A stretch of DNA of 64,000 nucleotides. Origin: UBA1672 sp963977495. GTDB taxonomy: Bacteria > Pseudomonadota > Alphaproteobacteria > Micavibrionales > Micavibrionaceae. The notes beneath the pieces were generated by a model. That model saw nothing but the letters and a program-made list of their open reading frames with translations, made no database searches and was not told the DNA's origin. The DNA is taken from contig CAXBOT010000001.1 in the NCBI GenBank assembly GCA_963977495.1, positions 186,001-250,000 on the forward strand, in the 5' to 3' direction. The position numbers were made by a program, and so were the translations under genes. This document shows positions 18,416-26,920 of this stretch, one piece after another (position 1 is the first letter of the stretch; every line of letters begins with the position of its first letter).

Positions 18416-18526
18416 GATACCCAACAGAATAATATGCGTGCATAGGGTGGCAGAATGCCAAAGGGGAAGAACGCAGTTCTGTTATAGTATGGCAGATTTG
18501 GTAAAGAAATCTCTAAAATTCGGAGA

Positions 18527-20194
18527 TTATGCCGTTAAGCTTCTGGTGAGTGTTGGGTCATCCACTGTAAGATCCGGCACTTTCAGACTCTCTGCAAGAG
18601 CAACCTGATCCACACCTTTTCCATCAAATGATGATGTTAGCGGCTCTGGCTGCTGGGGGTCATTTTCGACAACGCCGCCAGAATTGAAAGCTAAAATGCG
18701 TGGATTGGCTTCGCGCGTCGCATCGAGTGCGTTGACAGCGGACATGACACTGCTTTTTTGCAATGATGGTGCAATCCGCGAGGCGTATGTGCCGGAGTGT
18801 GCCTTGCTTCCAAGTGTTGATTGCGCCTGCGCAACCAGAGTATCACCGTTTCTGGAATTGGCTAAATCTGTTGTAAAGGCCTTTTCAGGGTCAACGACCT
18901 GATCGCCGATTCTCACCTCAAAGTCCAAATGTGCGCCTGTACCGCGGCCTGAATGTCCGGTTGTTGCGATGTAATCACCAGCTTTTAAGGTATCACCGAT
19001 CTTGATATGTTGTGGCAAGCTGTCTAAATGTGAGTACTGAACCGTAATAGCGCGCCCTGAATCGTCTTTACCGATGGCGGCAGAAACGCGATATCCGTAC
19101 CCGCCGCGATTTTCACTGATATCTGTAATAACCATGGGCTGGCGAGCGTAAAGCTCTACATTTCCATTGGGGTCGAGATGTTTTGTTTTAAGGTCAATGC
19201 CGCGATGCATGGATGACATTGACAGATTGCGTGGCCCAAAATCGGACGTGATGAGTTGGCCATCACCCAAAGGTTTCGCGACCATAAGTCCCGCGCCGTT
19301 CGACGTGTAAGCGGAGGCTACTGCTGTATTGCTGTTTGGTGTTGTGGTCGGCGTTGTTGTGCCGTCGCTGTTCTGTGTCAGGACGCGCGCTTCTTTCCAG
19401 CCTTCGTGATTGACCATAGCGCGAACAAGGCGGTTTTGTTCGTCTTCGTTCAGTGTGTTTAATGTGCGGTTAGAGGCGATGCCTGTGGCTTGCGATACTT
19501 GTCTGACATAGCTTTCTGAGTCATTTTCGTGCTGCGGCGCGTATCTGTAGACGGCCTCACGTAATGTCAGGTTCGCATAATTGTCGGATTGGAGGAGGTG
19601 CTTTTGCGCTTCCAGACCAGCGTCAACGCTTTCAAAAATGGCGAAGCCGTCTTTGTCGCTCCCGATGGCGCCGTATTCTCTTTCCCACTCGCTATAGCGC
19701 AAGTTACCAGGGTTGTTATTCGCCCATGATCGTGTGCCTTCGCGTGAATTGTCGCGTGCCTTGACGATTGTCACATCGTTACCATCCGCGTCTTTGCCTT
19801 CGAAAATGCGGTTCAGACCGCCTTCTTCCTGATAGGCGCGGGTGAATGTGACCTCAGCGGGGAATTTATCAACCGGTGAAAATGTTGCAGTGGATGATCC
19901 GTCTGCTGCCGGTGTGCGGCGTGTGATTGATCCGTATGTGGATGAATTGTCGGAATAATCGCGTGCGCGACTTTCTGTGTTTTCAAGCAGCGCGTCCTTG
20001 AAGTCCGGACCAAGAAATAAAACCAAAATCAAAGCAAGGAGCGGGTTCATGTCCTGCCCGTTTTGCATGTTCATGATGCCTTGTAGATTTGTACGGAAAT
20101 TATTATCTTGCAGATTCTGATTGTTAACGACATCACGTATGACTCTGTCGTTTTCTTGACGCTTCTGTTCTGTTGTGGTTTCTTCGTCGCTCAA
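18527..20194 (-). CDS. Two-domain peptidoglycan hydrolase: muramidase-like plus M23 peptidase
   Basis: A 555-residue protein without a Sec signal. In order: a charged N-terminus; a short hydrophobic patch at 51-62 (PLLALILVLFLG); a domain at about 150-270 with NNPGNLRY, GFAIFESVDAGL and LTLREAVYRYAP, as in phage structural lytic proteins of the PRD1 P5 kind; a Thr-rich linker; an M23/LytM domain at about 305-440 with His330-x3-Asp334, His389 and His422, although the usual HxH reads HLD here; and an acidic tail. The tail carries a block (residues 506-530: GGV, ENDP, SFDGKG) also found in the neighbouring muramidase. The start appears to be TTG at 20194 with a weak upstream GGGTG. Confidence 0.82.
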   Translation of the reverse strand: MSDEETTTEQKRQENDRVIRDVVNNQNLQDNNFRTNLQGIMNMQNGQDMNPLLALILVLFLGPDFKDALLENTESRARDYSDNSSTYGSITRRTPAADGSSTATFSPVDKFPAEVTFTRAYQEEGGLNRIFEGKDADGNDVTIVKARDNSREGTRSWANNNPGNLRYSEWEREYGAIGSDKDGFAIFESVDAGLEAQKHLLQSDNYANLTLREAVYRYAPQHENDSESYVRQVSQATGIASNRTLNTLNEDEQNRLVRAMVNHEGWKEARVLTQNSDGTTTPTTTPNSNTAVASAYTSNGAGLMVAKPLGDGQLITSDFGPRNLSMSSMHRGIDLKTKHLDPNGNVELYARQPMVITDISENRGGYGYRVSAAIGKDDSGRAITVQYSHLDSLPQHIKIGDTLKAGDYIATTGHSGRGTGAHLDFEVRIGDQVVDPEKAFTTDLANSRNGDTLVAQAQSTLGSKAHSGTYASRIAPSLQKSSVMSAVNALDATREANPRILAFNSGGVVENDPQQPEPLTSSFDGKGVDQVALAESLKVPDLTVDDPTLTRSLTA

Positions 20195-20337
20195 TTTAAC
20201 ACCCGTAAATTATTGTTTTTTCAACATTTTATAGCACCCTTACATTGAAGGTACTTTATTCAACTCACCTATTAACAGAGTTTATAGATTTTATTACGAT
20301 TCGTCAAATTTTTAGCATGTTTACAGGGGGTGCAGCG

Positions 20338-21417
20338 CTATACAACAGGAGCGGCGGCGGTTGTTGTGACGCTAATGTCATGATTGTTTGGCGGTGTTTC
20401 GTTCGCTGCGACAAGTGTTTCGTCGCGTCCTTTGCCGTCAAATGAGTCCACGAGTGGATCAGGTTGTTCCGGATCATTTTCTTCCACGCCGCCTTGTGCA
20501 AATGCAGTAGACAGATTGTCTTCTGGTGGACCATCCTTGCTGTAGCGCATGGCCAATAAAAGTGTTGCGGGAGTTGCGTGGGCTTTGTTCAGGCCATCAC
20601 CGGCGTAATAGCTCCGCCCACCTTCATCTTTGGGCATTGAGGCCCATTCTTTAGAAATGTTACGCATGAATGTGCCCTCATCCATTTTTGGATCACCCGC
20701 CAGATATCTTTGATATCCGCGACTGTTCAAAAGATGTGTTGCCATGCGGTCTTGCATTTCTTCATCAAAAAGCTCGTTACCGGTTAAGCCCATTTCTTCT
20801 TCTAAGCCAGCAAGAGTTTTCTGGATGATTTGGTATTTTCCTGCGGCGGAAGAGGGCGAGCCATTATTAACATATTGGCGTTGCCATGCTTGAACTTCGT
20901 TAATCGTCATACTGGTAAGGTTTTCACGCTTAACGCCGCGTCCATAGACACGGTTATAATCACCGCCTGATTCTTTGTCTGCGATGAGTTCGAGTAGGGG
21001 GTTACCGGTTTCTGCATATTGTGCAACGGCGGCTTCCGCGCGGGACATATCCATCCGTGGAATATCCATACGTTGTCTGGTTTGGCTTGCGGCTTGATAT
21101 GCCGTTATTTCGCCAGAGCGGTAGTTGTTAACGGTTGTTCTTAATGTGGTTTCATCAATGGCTAGTGCGCTGGCGAGTTCTGAGATTGCAGGGTTGCTGC
21201 TTAATCCCTCATCGTCCTTTATGCCCATAAACAAGGCGATAAGAAAGCCGAACAGGTTCAGGTTGTTGATGTCATCTGTTGTGCGTAAGAGCTGGCGTGT
21301 TTTACGATCGCGATCTGCACGCCGATCTTCTAAACCCAAGCCGTCAACACCAAGAACATCGACTGTATCGATGTTATCGTTATCAATATGCGTGTTGCCA
21401 CTTGTAGGAATATTCAT
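20338..21417 (-). CDS. GH104-like muramidase with conserved tail motif
   Basis: A 359-residue protein without a Sec signal. A hydrophobic patch occurs at residues 53-64 (LNLFGFLIALFM). The catalytic domain at about 138-290 has IADKESGGDYNRVYG (probable catalytic Glu149), LTSMTINEVQAWQ and SSAAGKYQIIQKTL, as in phage/bacterial lysozymes of the GH104 type. Residues 309-333 repeat the tail block of the upstream-numbered 555-residue hydrolase (GGV, ENDP, QP, PL, SFDGKG), then 26 Thr/Ala/Asn-rich residues. AAAGGGTGAAACAGG precedes the ATG. Probably acts on peptidoglycan after delivery by a route other than Sec. Confidence 0.82.
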   Translation of the reverse strand: MNIPTSGNTHIDNDNIDTVDVLGVDGLGLEDRRADRDRKTRQLLRTTDDINNLNLFGFLIALFMGIKDDEGLSSNPAISELASALAIDETTLRTTVNNYRSGEITAYQAASQTRQRMDIPRMDMSRAEAAVAQYAETGNPLLELIADKESGGDYNRVYGRGVKRENLTSMTINEVQAWQRQYVNNGSPSSAAGKYQIIQKTLAGLEEEMGLTGNELFDEEMQDRMATHLLNSRGYQRYLAGDPKMDEGTFMRNISKEWASMPKDEGGRSYYAGDGLNKAHATPATLLLAMRYSKDGPPEDNLSTAFAQGGVEENDPEQPDPLVDSFDGKGRDETLVAANETPPNNHDISVTTTAAAPVV

Positions 21418-21441
21418 CCTGTTTCACCCTTTGTATCCGCG

Positions 21442-21462
21442 GGAGGTGTTGTTCACCTCTCC
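21442..21462 (-). promoter_or_regulatory. Leader hairpin upstream of the GH104-like muramidase
   Basis: An inverted repeat GGAGGTG / CACCTC with a 5-nt loop lies 25 bp before the start of the 20338..21417 gene. On the minus strand the 5' arm is an SD-like GAGAGGTG. It could be a post-transcriptional element or a weak terminator of the upstream 959-residue gene; no T-run follows. Confidence 0.35.
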
Positions 21463-21533
21463 ATAATTAATACAATTCACATTTTACCCATTTAAAGCGG
21501 TTACGTCAAATTAAGTGTATGAAAGGGCGGGGT

Positions 21534-24413
21534 TTATACAAACCCGCCGCCGCCACCTTGATTAGACATGCCGCTATTTTCTGCCATGCGTAGTTCATCC
21601 TCGCGTAGGCGAAGAGCATCGGCAGGTGTCATGCCACCTTGAGCCGCTGTATCTCTGTTCAACTGGTTCGTCATAGCAAGGCCGAATGTTTCACCAGCGG
21701 CAGGGGCGGATTTTGTGCCATTATTAATTGGATCAAGATATGTTGGCTCCGGCCCGCCTTTCGGGTTTGTCGATGCAAATTCCATACTGTCTGCAAAGCT
21801 TTCATAAGAGGGAGCAGGGTAAACACCATTTGGATCGGGTTGGAATGTTGGCGTTTGAATTGGAGCAACTTGAAACGGTCCAATGCCCAAAAATGGGAAG
21901 AATGCCGAATACATACCTGTTGACGCCAATTGGATATTGTCATCAATACCAAGGTCAACACCAGCAATGTCTGGGCTGTTATCATCATTTTGCAGTTCGT
22001 CAGGTTCTTTAATTTCAATACCGTCACGCTCAAGCGCAGCTTCGATTTGTGCCTTAAGTTCCGGTGAGGCGTCTGCGCCTAATGCTTGTTCCAGTTCGTC
22101 ACGGGATATCATGCCTGTCCCTGATGTCCTGTCGACTTTGCGATAGACATCTTGTAGGCCGACTTGCATTTCGTTGCTGGTTTTAAGGGCAGGGTCAGCC
22201 AGATCTTCTGTCCCTTGATTAGCATCACCACTGCCAACATCTGTTTCCGTTGCGGCCAGTGCCGCTGCATTTTCGGAGAGGTCAATGTTTTGTTTTTCAC
22301 CTTCTGCAATCAGATTTTGTTCTTCTGTTTCCAGATCAGAGAGCTCTCTCTGTAATTTAGCAAGTTCGCCGTTTGTCGCGTCGAGTGCTTGTTGTGCGTT
22401 GGTAACGTCTGTGCGCGCGGCGGCTACCTTGCCTTGCGCCTCTGCTTGTGCTGCCCTAGCGACAGCTTCTTCTGCTTCTTGCGCGGCTACAGAGCTTTCA
22501 ATAACTTGCGAGAACTGATCTTTCCCCATAGAGCCAGGGATTAGTGATTTTGAGATACTTTCGCCAAAGCCATCGTACGGGCTATATTCTTTTATGGCAC
22601 CTTCGACGGCCCCCACACCCATGATACCGTCACCGTCTGGCACAAAGTTTCTGGGTAGTAATTTTTCTTCAAACATTTTGCGGTATAAATCGGCTGTATC
22701 TTCAGGCGATACGGCAACTTTAACAGGGTTACCATCGCTGTTTGTTGTGTCACCTAATGTATACATTGTCTGTGTATCAGGGTCGACATAAACGAGCTTC
22801 CCGTTGTCATCTGTAAGCATGCGATCCATTTGGGTTGCGAGCTTCCCGACATCTTCGCCTGCGCCCATACCCATATAGCCGTAATTTTTGGACATATAGT
22901 CATATACGGAGTTGTACTCCATCATACCTGCCTGTGCGCCGGCGGCATCAGCGTGAATTTCTGCAGTTTCGGCAGATTCTGTATCCAGAGCGGCCTGCGC
23001 GGAATCTAATGTGGCTTGTTGTGTGCCGCGTTGTGCCTGTAGATCCGCAATGCGTTGTTGTAAATCAGTCTTATCGGAGGAGACATCTGCGATCTCTTCT
23101 CTCGTTTCGCGCATATCTTCACGAAGTTGCTTCATTTTGGATTGGAGATATTCCGTCGCGTCTTCGCCACTGACAAAGTCACCATCCGCATTTTGAAAAG
23201 CAACGCCTGAATCTTTGACAATACCCATAAACTCTTCGCGGCCGGCTTTCATTTCAGCTCTCATTGCGGCCATTTTTTCAGGGTCATAACCAGGATCACC
23301 CGGTTTTGGCATGTTAGCCATGCGTTCCGCCATGTTTCCTTCCATAACGGCCTGCATTTCATCTTGCTCTTCTGTGCTTACGAAGCCATCTTCCGCCGCC
23401 TTCATCATCATGGCCGCCATTTGGTCCATTCCCGGAGGAGTGGGGCGCCCTGCAAGCTTGTTTCTGTCCATCATGTCGATGAAGTTAACAGTGAATTTAG
23501 TACCGTTTGTATAACCTTCTAAAGCGGCTTTTGCTTGCTCTTCCGCTTGGATGAGTTCTTGTCTTCGACCTTCCATTTCAGGTGTGATTTTGCCACCGGC
23601 GGCCTCAACTTCTTTATTCAACTCATTTAGTTTTTCACGGGCACTTGCCGCTTTATCAACATAAACCTGACGTTTCTGAGCAAGGTCAGTTTCCAAAGTC
23701 TTGAAAGCATCAAGTTGTCCTTGTCCTCTTTCAAGTGTATCTTGCATCCCCGCGATTTTTTCTTGCTGTGCCTGAATGTCGGCGTCGCTTGCGCCATGCG
23801 CTTGCATGGCTTCAAGTTTGTTTTCTTCGACCACTAAGCGCTGGCGCTCTCGTTGTAAGTCGGTTTCGAGGTCTGAAATGCGGCTTTTGAGGGCATCGTG
23901 AGATTCATCACCTGCTGCCATAGCGGCAGCGGCCTCTGCTTCACGCTCTTGTTGTGCTTCGGCAATATTATCAAGAGAGTCTTTGAATTGCTGGTAATTT
24001 AACTGCGCCGCGTACATGGCGACACGTTTACGGAAATCCTCATTCTTTTGATCTTGTAGGATTCTGCGGCGCTCTTCTATAGTGTCGAAAATCGTACCTG
24101 AATGGCGACCGTCGCCTGCACCGGAAAGGGCGGTATCATACTGATCTTTTTGAGCAACACTAGAATCGTGCCCTGATGCATATCCGAGATCAGCGGCATC
24201 TTGTTCATTTGTGATCGTTTGGGAATCAGGTGCGCCTGTATGGTTTTCAGGACGCGTCGGATCTGATAATGCGGCGGTAGATTTGGCATTCAAACCGATA
24301 TCATCCATAGAAAGGCCGGCAGTCTCGGCTTTCTTCGGTTCCTCGAGGTTTAAATTTCTCTCATCTTCGTTTTGGTCTTTACCCGTAACACCCGTATTTG
24401 TAGGACCAGACAT
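21534..24413 (-). CDS. Large coiled-coil protein of unknown function
   Basis: A 959-residue, highly charged protein with no signal peptide. Long heptad-rich regions occur at about 175-275, 430-500 and 635-720 (Glu/Gln/Ala/Lys/Leu-rich). Met/Gly/Pro-rich segments lie between (PKPGDPGYDPEKMAAM). A degenerate EF-hand-like loop, SGTGMISRDELEQAL, lies near residue 775. A hydrophobic MYSAFFPFLGIGPF segment precedes a Pro-rich stretch, and the C-terminus ends GGGGGFV. AGAGGG precedes the ATG. It is the first gene of the minus-strand wall-hydrolase cluster, suggesting a scaffold or delivery role; this is inferred from context only. Confidence 0.8.
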   Translation of the reverse strand: MSGPTNTGVTGKDQNEDERNLNLEEPKKAETAGLSMDDIGLNAKSTAALSDPTRPENHTGAPDSQTITNEQDAADLGYASGHDSSVAQKDQYDTALSGAGDGRHSGTIFDTIEERRRILQDQKNEDFRKRVAMYAAQLNYQQFKDSLDNIAEAQQEREAEAAAAMAAGDESHDALKSRISDLETDLQRERQRLVVEENKLEAMQAHGASDADIQAQQEKIAGMQDTLERGQGQLDAFKTLETDLAQKRQVYVDKAASAREKLNELNKEVEAAGGKITPEMEGRRQELIQAEEQAKAALEGYTNGTKFTVNFIDMMDRNKLAGRPTPPGMDQMAAMMMKAAEDGFVSTEEQDEMQAVMEGNMAERMANMPKPGDPGYDPEKMAAMRAEMKAGREEFMGIVKDSGVAFQNADGDFVSGEDATEYLQSKMKQLREDMRETREEIADVSSDKTDLQQRIADLQAQRGTQQATLDSAQAALDTESAETAEIHADAAGAQAGMMEYNSVYDYMSKNYGYMGMGAGEDVGKLATQMDRMLTDDNGKLVYVDPDTQTMYTLGDTTNSDGNPVKVAVSPEDTADLYRKMFEEKLLPRNFVPDGDGIMGVGAVEGAIKEYSPYDGFGESISKSLIPGSMGKDQFSQVIESSVAAQEAEEAVARAAQAEAQGKVAAARTDVTNAQQALDATNGELAKLQRELSDLETEEQNLIAEGEKQNIDLSENAAALAATETDVGSGDANQGTEDLADPALKTSNEMQVGLQDVYRKVDRTSGTGMISRDELEQALGADASPELKAQIEAALERDGIEIKEPDELQNDDNSPDIAGVDLGIDDNIQLASTGMYSAFFPFLGIGPFQVAPIQTPTFQPDPNGVYPAPSYESFADSMEFASTNPKGGPEPTYLDPINNGTKSAPAAGETFGLAMTNQLNRDTAAQGGMTPADALRLREDELRMAENSGMSNQGGGGGFV

Positions 24414-24466
24414 ATTTGTATTCCCTCTGTTTATATCATTATAGGATTATGCCGTATGTAGAATGT

Positions 24467-24472
24467 ATTATA
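24467..24472 (-). promoter_or_regulatory. Candidate -10 box for the 959-residue coiled-coil gene
   Basis: TATAAT on the minus strand, 54 bp before the start codon. No TTGACA-like -35 is present at the right spacing; instead the A-rich repeat at 24481-24501 covers that position. A second TATAAT occurs at 24438-24443. Low confidence without transcript data. Confidence 0.3.
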
Positions 24473-24480
24473 ATGAGATG

Positions 24481-24501
24481 TTTTTTGTTTTTTGTTTTTT
24501 G
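24481..24501. repeat. Three tandem 7-bp repeats (TTTTTTG)
   Basis: Three copies of TTTTTTG in a row, about 70-90 bp upstream of the coiled-coil gene. On the minus strand this is an A-tract ladder just upstream of a TATAAT box, possibly acting as an UP-like element or giving length variation. Confidence 0.6.
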
Positions 24502-24623
24502 TTATCACTCTTTGTACATTCGGGACAAAACCCACTTATTCCCATATAGCACATATTCTAAGGCAAACAGGCGGGGTTTGTCAAAAAGAACCGTTATAAA
24601 AGTTTTTGGAAAAATGTACTTTT

Positions 24624-24635
24624 TTATCGCGATAA
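24624..24635. promoter_or_regulatory. 12-bp palindrome upstream of sucC (possible operator)
   Basis: TTATCGCGATAA is a perfect inverted repeat about 127 bp before the sucC start. Its symmetry and position in the promoter region would fit a dimeric regulator site, but a chance palindrome cannot be excluded. Confidence 0.3.
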
Positions 24636-24761
24636 TATGAATTTTACGGTTTTCAAATGGAATCAAGGATGTTAAACACAGTTTCAGTGCATCAACGGGC
24701 ATATGAATTTGTCCGTTTTTACCAGTAAAATGCCCAATTTCATAACGGAGTTCTACTCGCA

Positions 24762-25964
24762 ATGAATATTCATGAATATCAAGCTAAAGAATTATTAGAA
24801 AAATATGGTGTGACGGTTCCCAAAGGAATCCCCGCCATGAACGTAGAGGAAGCGGTCAAAGCCGCCGAATCGTTTGACACGAATTTATATGTGGTCAAAG
24901 CGCAAATCCATGCCGGTGGACGTGGCGCCGGACACTTCACGGACAACCCTGAAGGTAAGGGCGGTGTGCGCTTGTGTAAAACCGTGGCAGAGGTGCGCGA
25001 CGCTGCGCAGGCTATGTACGGTAAAACACTCGTGACCAAACAAACCGGACCGGAAGGTAAGGAAGTACAGCGTTTGTACGTGACGGACGGTGTGGACATT
25101 GAAAAAGAATATTACTGTTCTGTGGTTTTAGATCGCGGGACAAGTCGTGTGACCTTTATGGTATCCACCGAAGGCGGTATGGATATTGAAGAAGTGGCCG
25201 AGCATTCACCGGAGAAAATCATCAAAACATCGATTGATCCGGCGTCAGGTATTTCCGGTTTTCATTGTCGTAAGCTTGCCTTTGGCCTTGGGCTTAAGGG
25301 CGCACAAATTAAAAGCGCGACGAAGTTTTTCGCAAATCTCTATAAGGCATTCATCGAATTGGATGCGTCGATCGTTGAAATCAACCCTATGATCTTGGTC
25401 GGGGATGAAGTGATGGCGTTGGATGCTAAAATGAATTTTGATCCAAATGCTCTTTATCGTCAAAAAGCGATCTATGACATGCGCGATGAAACAGAAGAAG
25501 ATGCAAACGAAAAAGTTGCAGCAGATAATGAGCTTTCTTATGTGCGTTTGGACGGCAATATTGGCTGTATGGTCAATGGTGCTGGTCTTGCGATGGCAAC
25601 GATGGACATTATCAAGCTTAAGGGCGGTGAGCCTGCGAACTTCTTGGATGTCGGGGGCGGTGCAACAGCAGAGCGCGTAACAACAGCGTTCAAAATCATT
25701 CTTTCTGATGCAAATGTTAAGGGTATTCTGGTGAATATTTTTGGCGGCATTATGAAGTGTGATGTGATTGCACAAGGCGTTATCGCCGCGGCGAAAGAGG
25801 TCGACCTCAAAGTGCCGTTGGTTGTACGACTTGAAGGTACAAACGTTGAAAAAGGTAAGGAATTGATGGCGAATTCGGGACTTCCGATTATCTCCGCTGA
25901 TAACCTTGAAGATGCAGCTGCTAAAGTTGTAGAAGCCACACAAAAAGCGCAGGAGGCAGCGTAG
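24762..25964 (+). CDS. sucC: Succinyl-CoA synthetase beta subunit
   Basis: A 400-residue ATP-grasp subunit converting succinyl-CoA to succinate with NTP formation. It starts MNIHEYQAKELLEKYGVTVP and contains VVKAQIHAGGRGAGHF, IVEINPMILV, and the C-terminal flavodoxin-like part GNIGCMVNGAGLAMATMD and LVNIFGGIMKCDVIA. ACGGAG precedes the ATG. sucD follows after 4 bp, as usual. Confidence 0.97.
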   Translation: MNIHEYQAKELLEKYGVTVPKGIPAMNVEEAVKAAESFDTNLYVVKAQIHAGGRGAGHFTDNPEGKGGVRLCKTVAEVRDAAQAMYGKTLVTKQTGPEGKEVQRLYVTDGVDIEKEYYCSVVLDRGTSRVTFMVSTEGGMDIEEVAEHSPEKIIKTSIDPASGISGFHCRKLAFGLGLKGAQIKSATKFFANLYKAFIELDASIVEINPMILVGDEVMALDAKMNFDPNALYRQKAIYDMRDETEEDANEKVAADNELSYVRLDGNIGCMVNGAGLAMATMDIIKLKGGEPANFLDVGGGATAERVTTAFKIILSDANVKGILVNIFGGIMKCDVIAQGVIAAAKEVDLKVPLVVRLEGTNVEKGKELMANSGLPIISADNLEDAAAKVVEATQKAQEAA

Positions 25965-25968
25965 AAAT

Positions 25969-26844
25969 ATGTCAGTTTTAATCAATAAAGATACAAAAGT
26001 GATTTGTCAGGGCTTTACAGGTTCACAAGGCACATTCCACAGCGAGCAAGCGATTGCTTATGGTACAAAAATGGTTGGTGGTGTTACACCTGGTAAGGGC
26101 GGTGTTGATCACCTTGGTTTACCGGTGTTTGATACTGTTGGTGAGGCAAAAGAACGCACAGGCGCAAATGCCAGTGTGATTTACGTGCCGCCACCATTCG
26201 CCGCCGATGCAATTCTTGAGGCGATTGATGCCGAAATCGAATTGGCCATTTGTATTACCGAAGGTATTCCGGTTTTGGATATGGTGCGTGTAAAACGCGC
26301 TTTGACAGGTTCTAAAACACGCCTGATCGGGCCGAACTGTCCGGGTGTTATTACACCGGGTGAATGTAAAATCGGTATTATGCCGGGGCATATTCATAAG
26401 CGCGGTAAGGTCGGTATTGTGTCACGTTCAGGTACATTGACGTATGAGGCGGTTGCACAAACAGGTGCGGTTGGCCTTGGTCAGACGACATGTATCGGTA
26501 TCGGTGGTGACCCTGTGAACGGTACAAACTTCATTGATTGTATTGAATTGTTCATGGATGACCCTGAAACCGAAGCGATCCTAATGATCGGTGAAATTGG
26601 TGGTACTGCTGAACTTGAAGCTTGTGAATTCTACAAGTCTTTGAAGAACAAAAAGCCAATTGCCGGATTTATCGCTGGTGCGACAGCCCCTCCGGGTAAA
26701 CGTATGGGCCATGCCGGTGCGATTATCTCTGGTGCGGATGATACTGCGCCTGCAAAAATGGATGCTATGCGCGCTGCAGGGTTTGTCGTGTCACAAAGCC
26801 CGGGCGGTCTTGGGCAAGCAGTTGTCGAAGCGATGGCTGCGTAA
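25969..26844 (+). CDS. sucD: Succinyl-CoA synthetase alpha subunit
   Basis: A 291-residue CoA-binding subunit. The N-terminus VICQGFTGSQGTFHSEQAI binds CoA, IGPNCPGVITPGECKIGIMPG is the family signature, and the phosphorylated His lies in RMGHAGAIISG. It forms a heterodimer or tetramer with SucC, and is translated from the same message (4-bp gap). A terminator follows. Confidence 0.97.
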   Translation: MSVLINKDTKVICQGFTGSQGTFHSEQAIAYGTKMVGGVTPGKGGVDHLGLPVFDTVGEAKERTGANASVIYVPPPFAADAILEAIDAEIELAICITEGIPVLDMVRVKRALTGSKTRLIGPNCPGVITPGECKIGIMPGHIHKRGKVGIVSRSGTLTYEAVAQTGAVGLGQTTCIGIGGDPVNGTNFIDCIELFMDDPETEAILMIGEIGGTAELEACEFYKSLKNKKPIAGFIAGATAPPGKRMGHAGAIISGADDTAPAKMDAMRAAGFVVSQSPGGLGQAVVEAMAA

Positions 26845-26868
26845 AACTATATTTTATTCTAGAAATTC

Positions 26869-26906
26869 AAAACGTCCTCGAATATATTTTGAGGGCGTTT
26901 TCCTTA
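26869..26906 (+). terminator. Rho-independent terminator of sucCD
   Basis: An 11-bp stem AAAACGTCCTC (26869-26879) with GAGGGCGTTTT (26891-26901), including one G-T pair, around an 11-nt loop and ending in a T-rich tail, 25 bp after sucD. Confidence 0.82.
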
Positions 26907-26920
26907 TAGGAGCTTTCAAG

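Larger units (their letters stand above)
24414..24761. other. Divergent intergenic region between the coiled-coil gene and sucC
   Basis: 348 bp hold the control regions for both flanking genes. Visible elements are a consensus minus-strand -10 box (TATAAT, 24467-24472), three 7-bp repeats TTTTTTG (24481-24501), a 12-bp perfect palindrome (24624-24635), and the sucC ribosome-binding stretch ACGGAG before 24762. No convincing small gene or RNA was seen. Confidence 0.6.

Noticed and set aside
18508..18528. AATCTC/GAGATT inverted repeat as terminator of the M23 gene
   Set aside because: The stem is AT-rich, overlaps the stop codon and lacks a clear T-run.
22050..22150. Calcium-binding EF-hand in the 959-residue protein
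   Set aside because: The loop has Arg in place of the first Asp ligand, so calcium binding is not supported; kept only as a remark in the gene entry.
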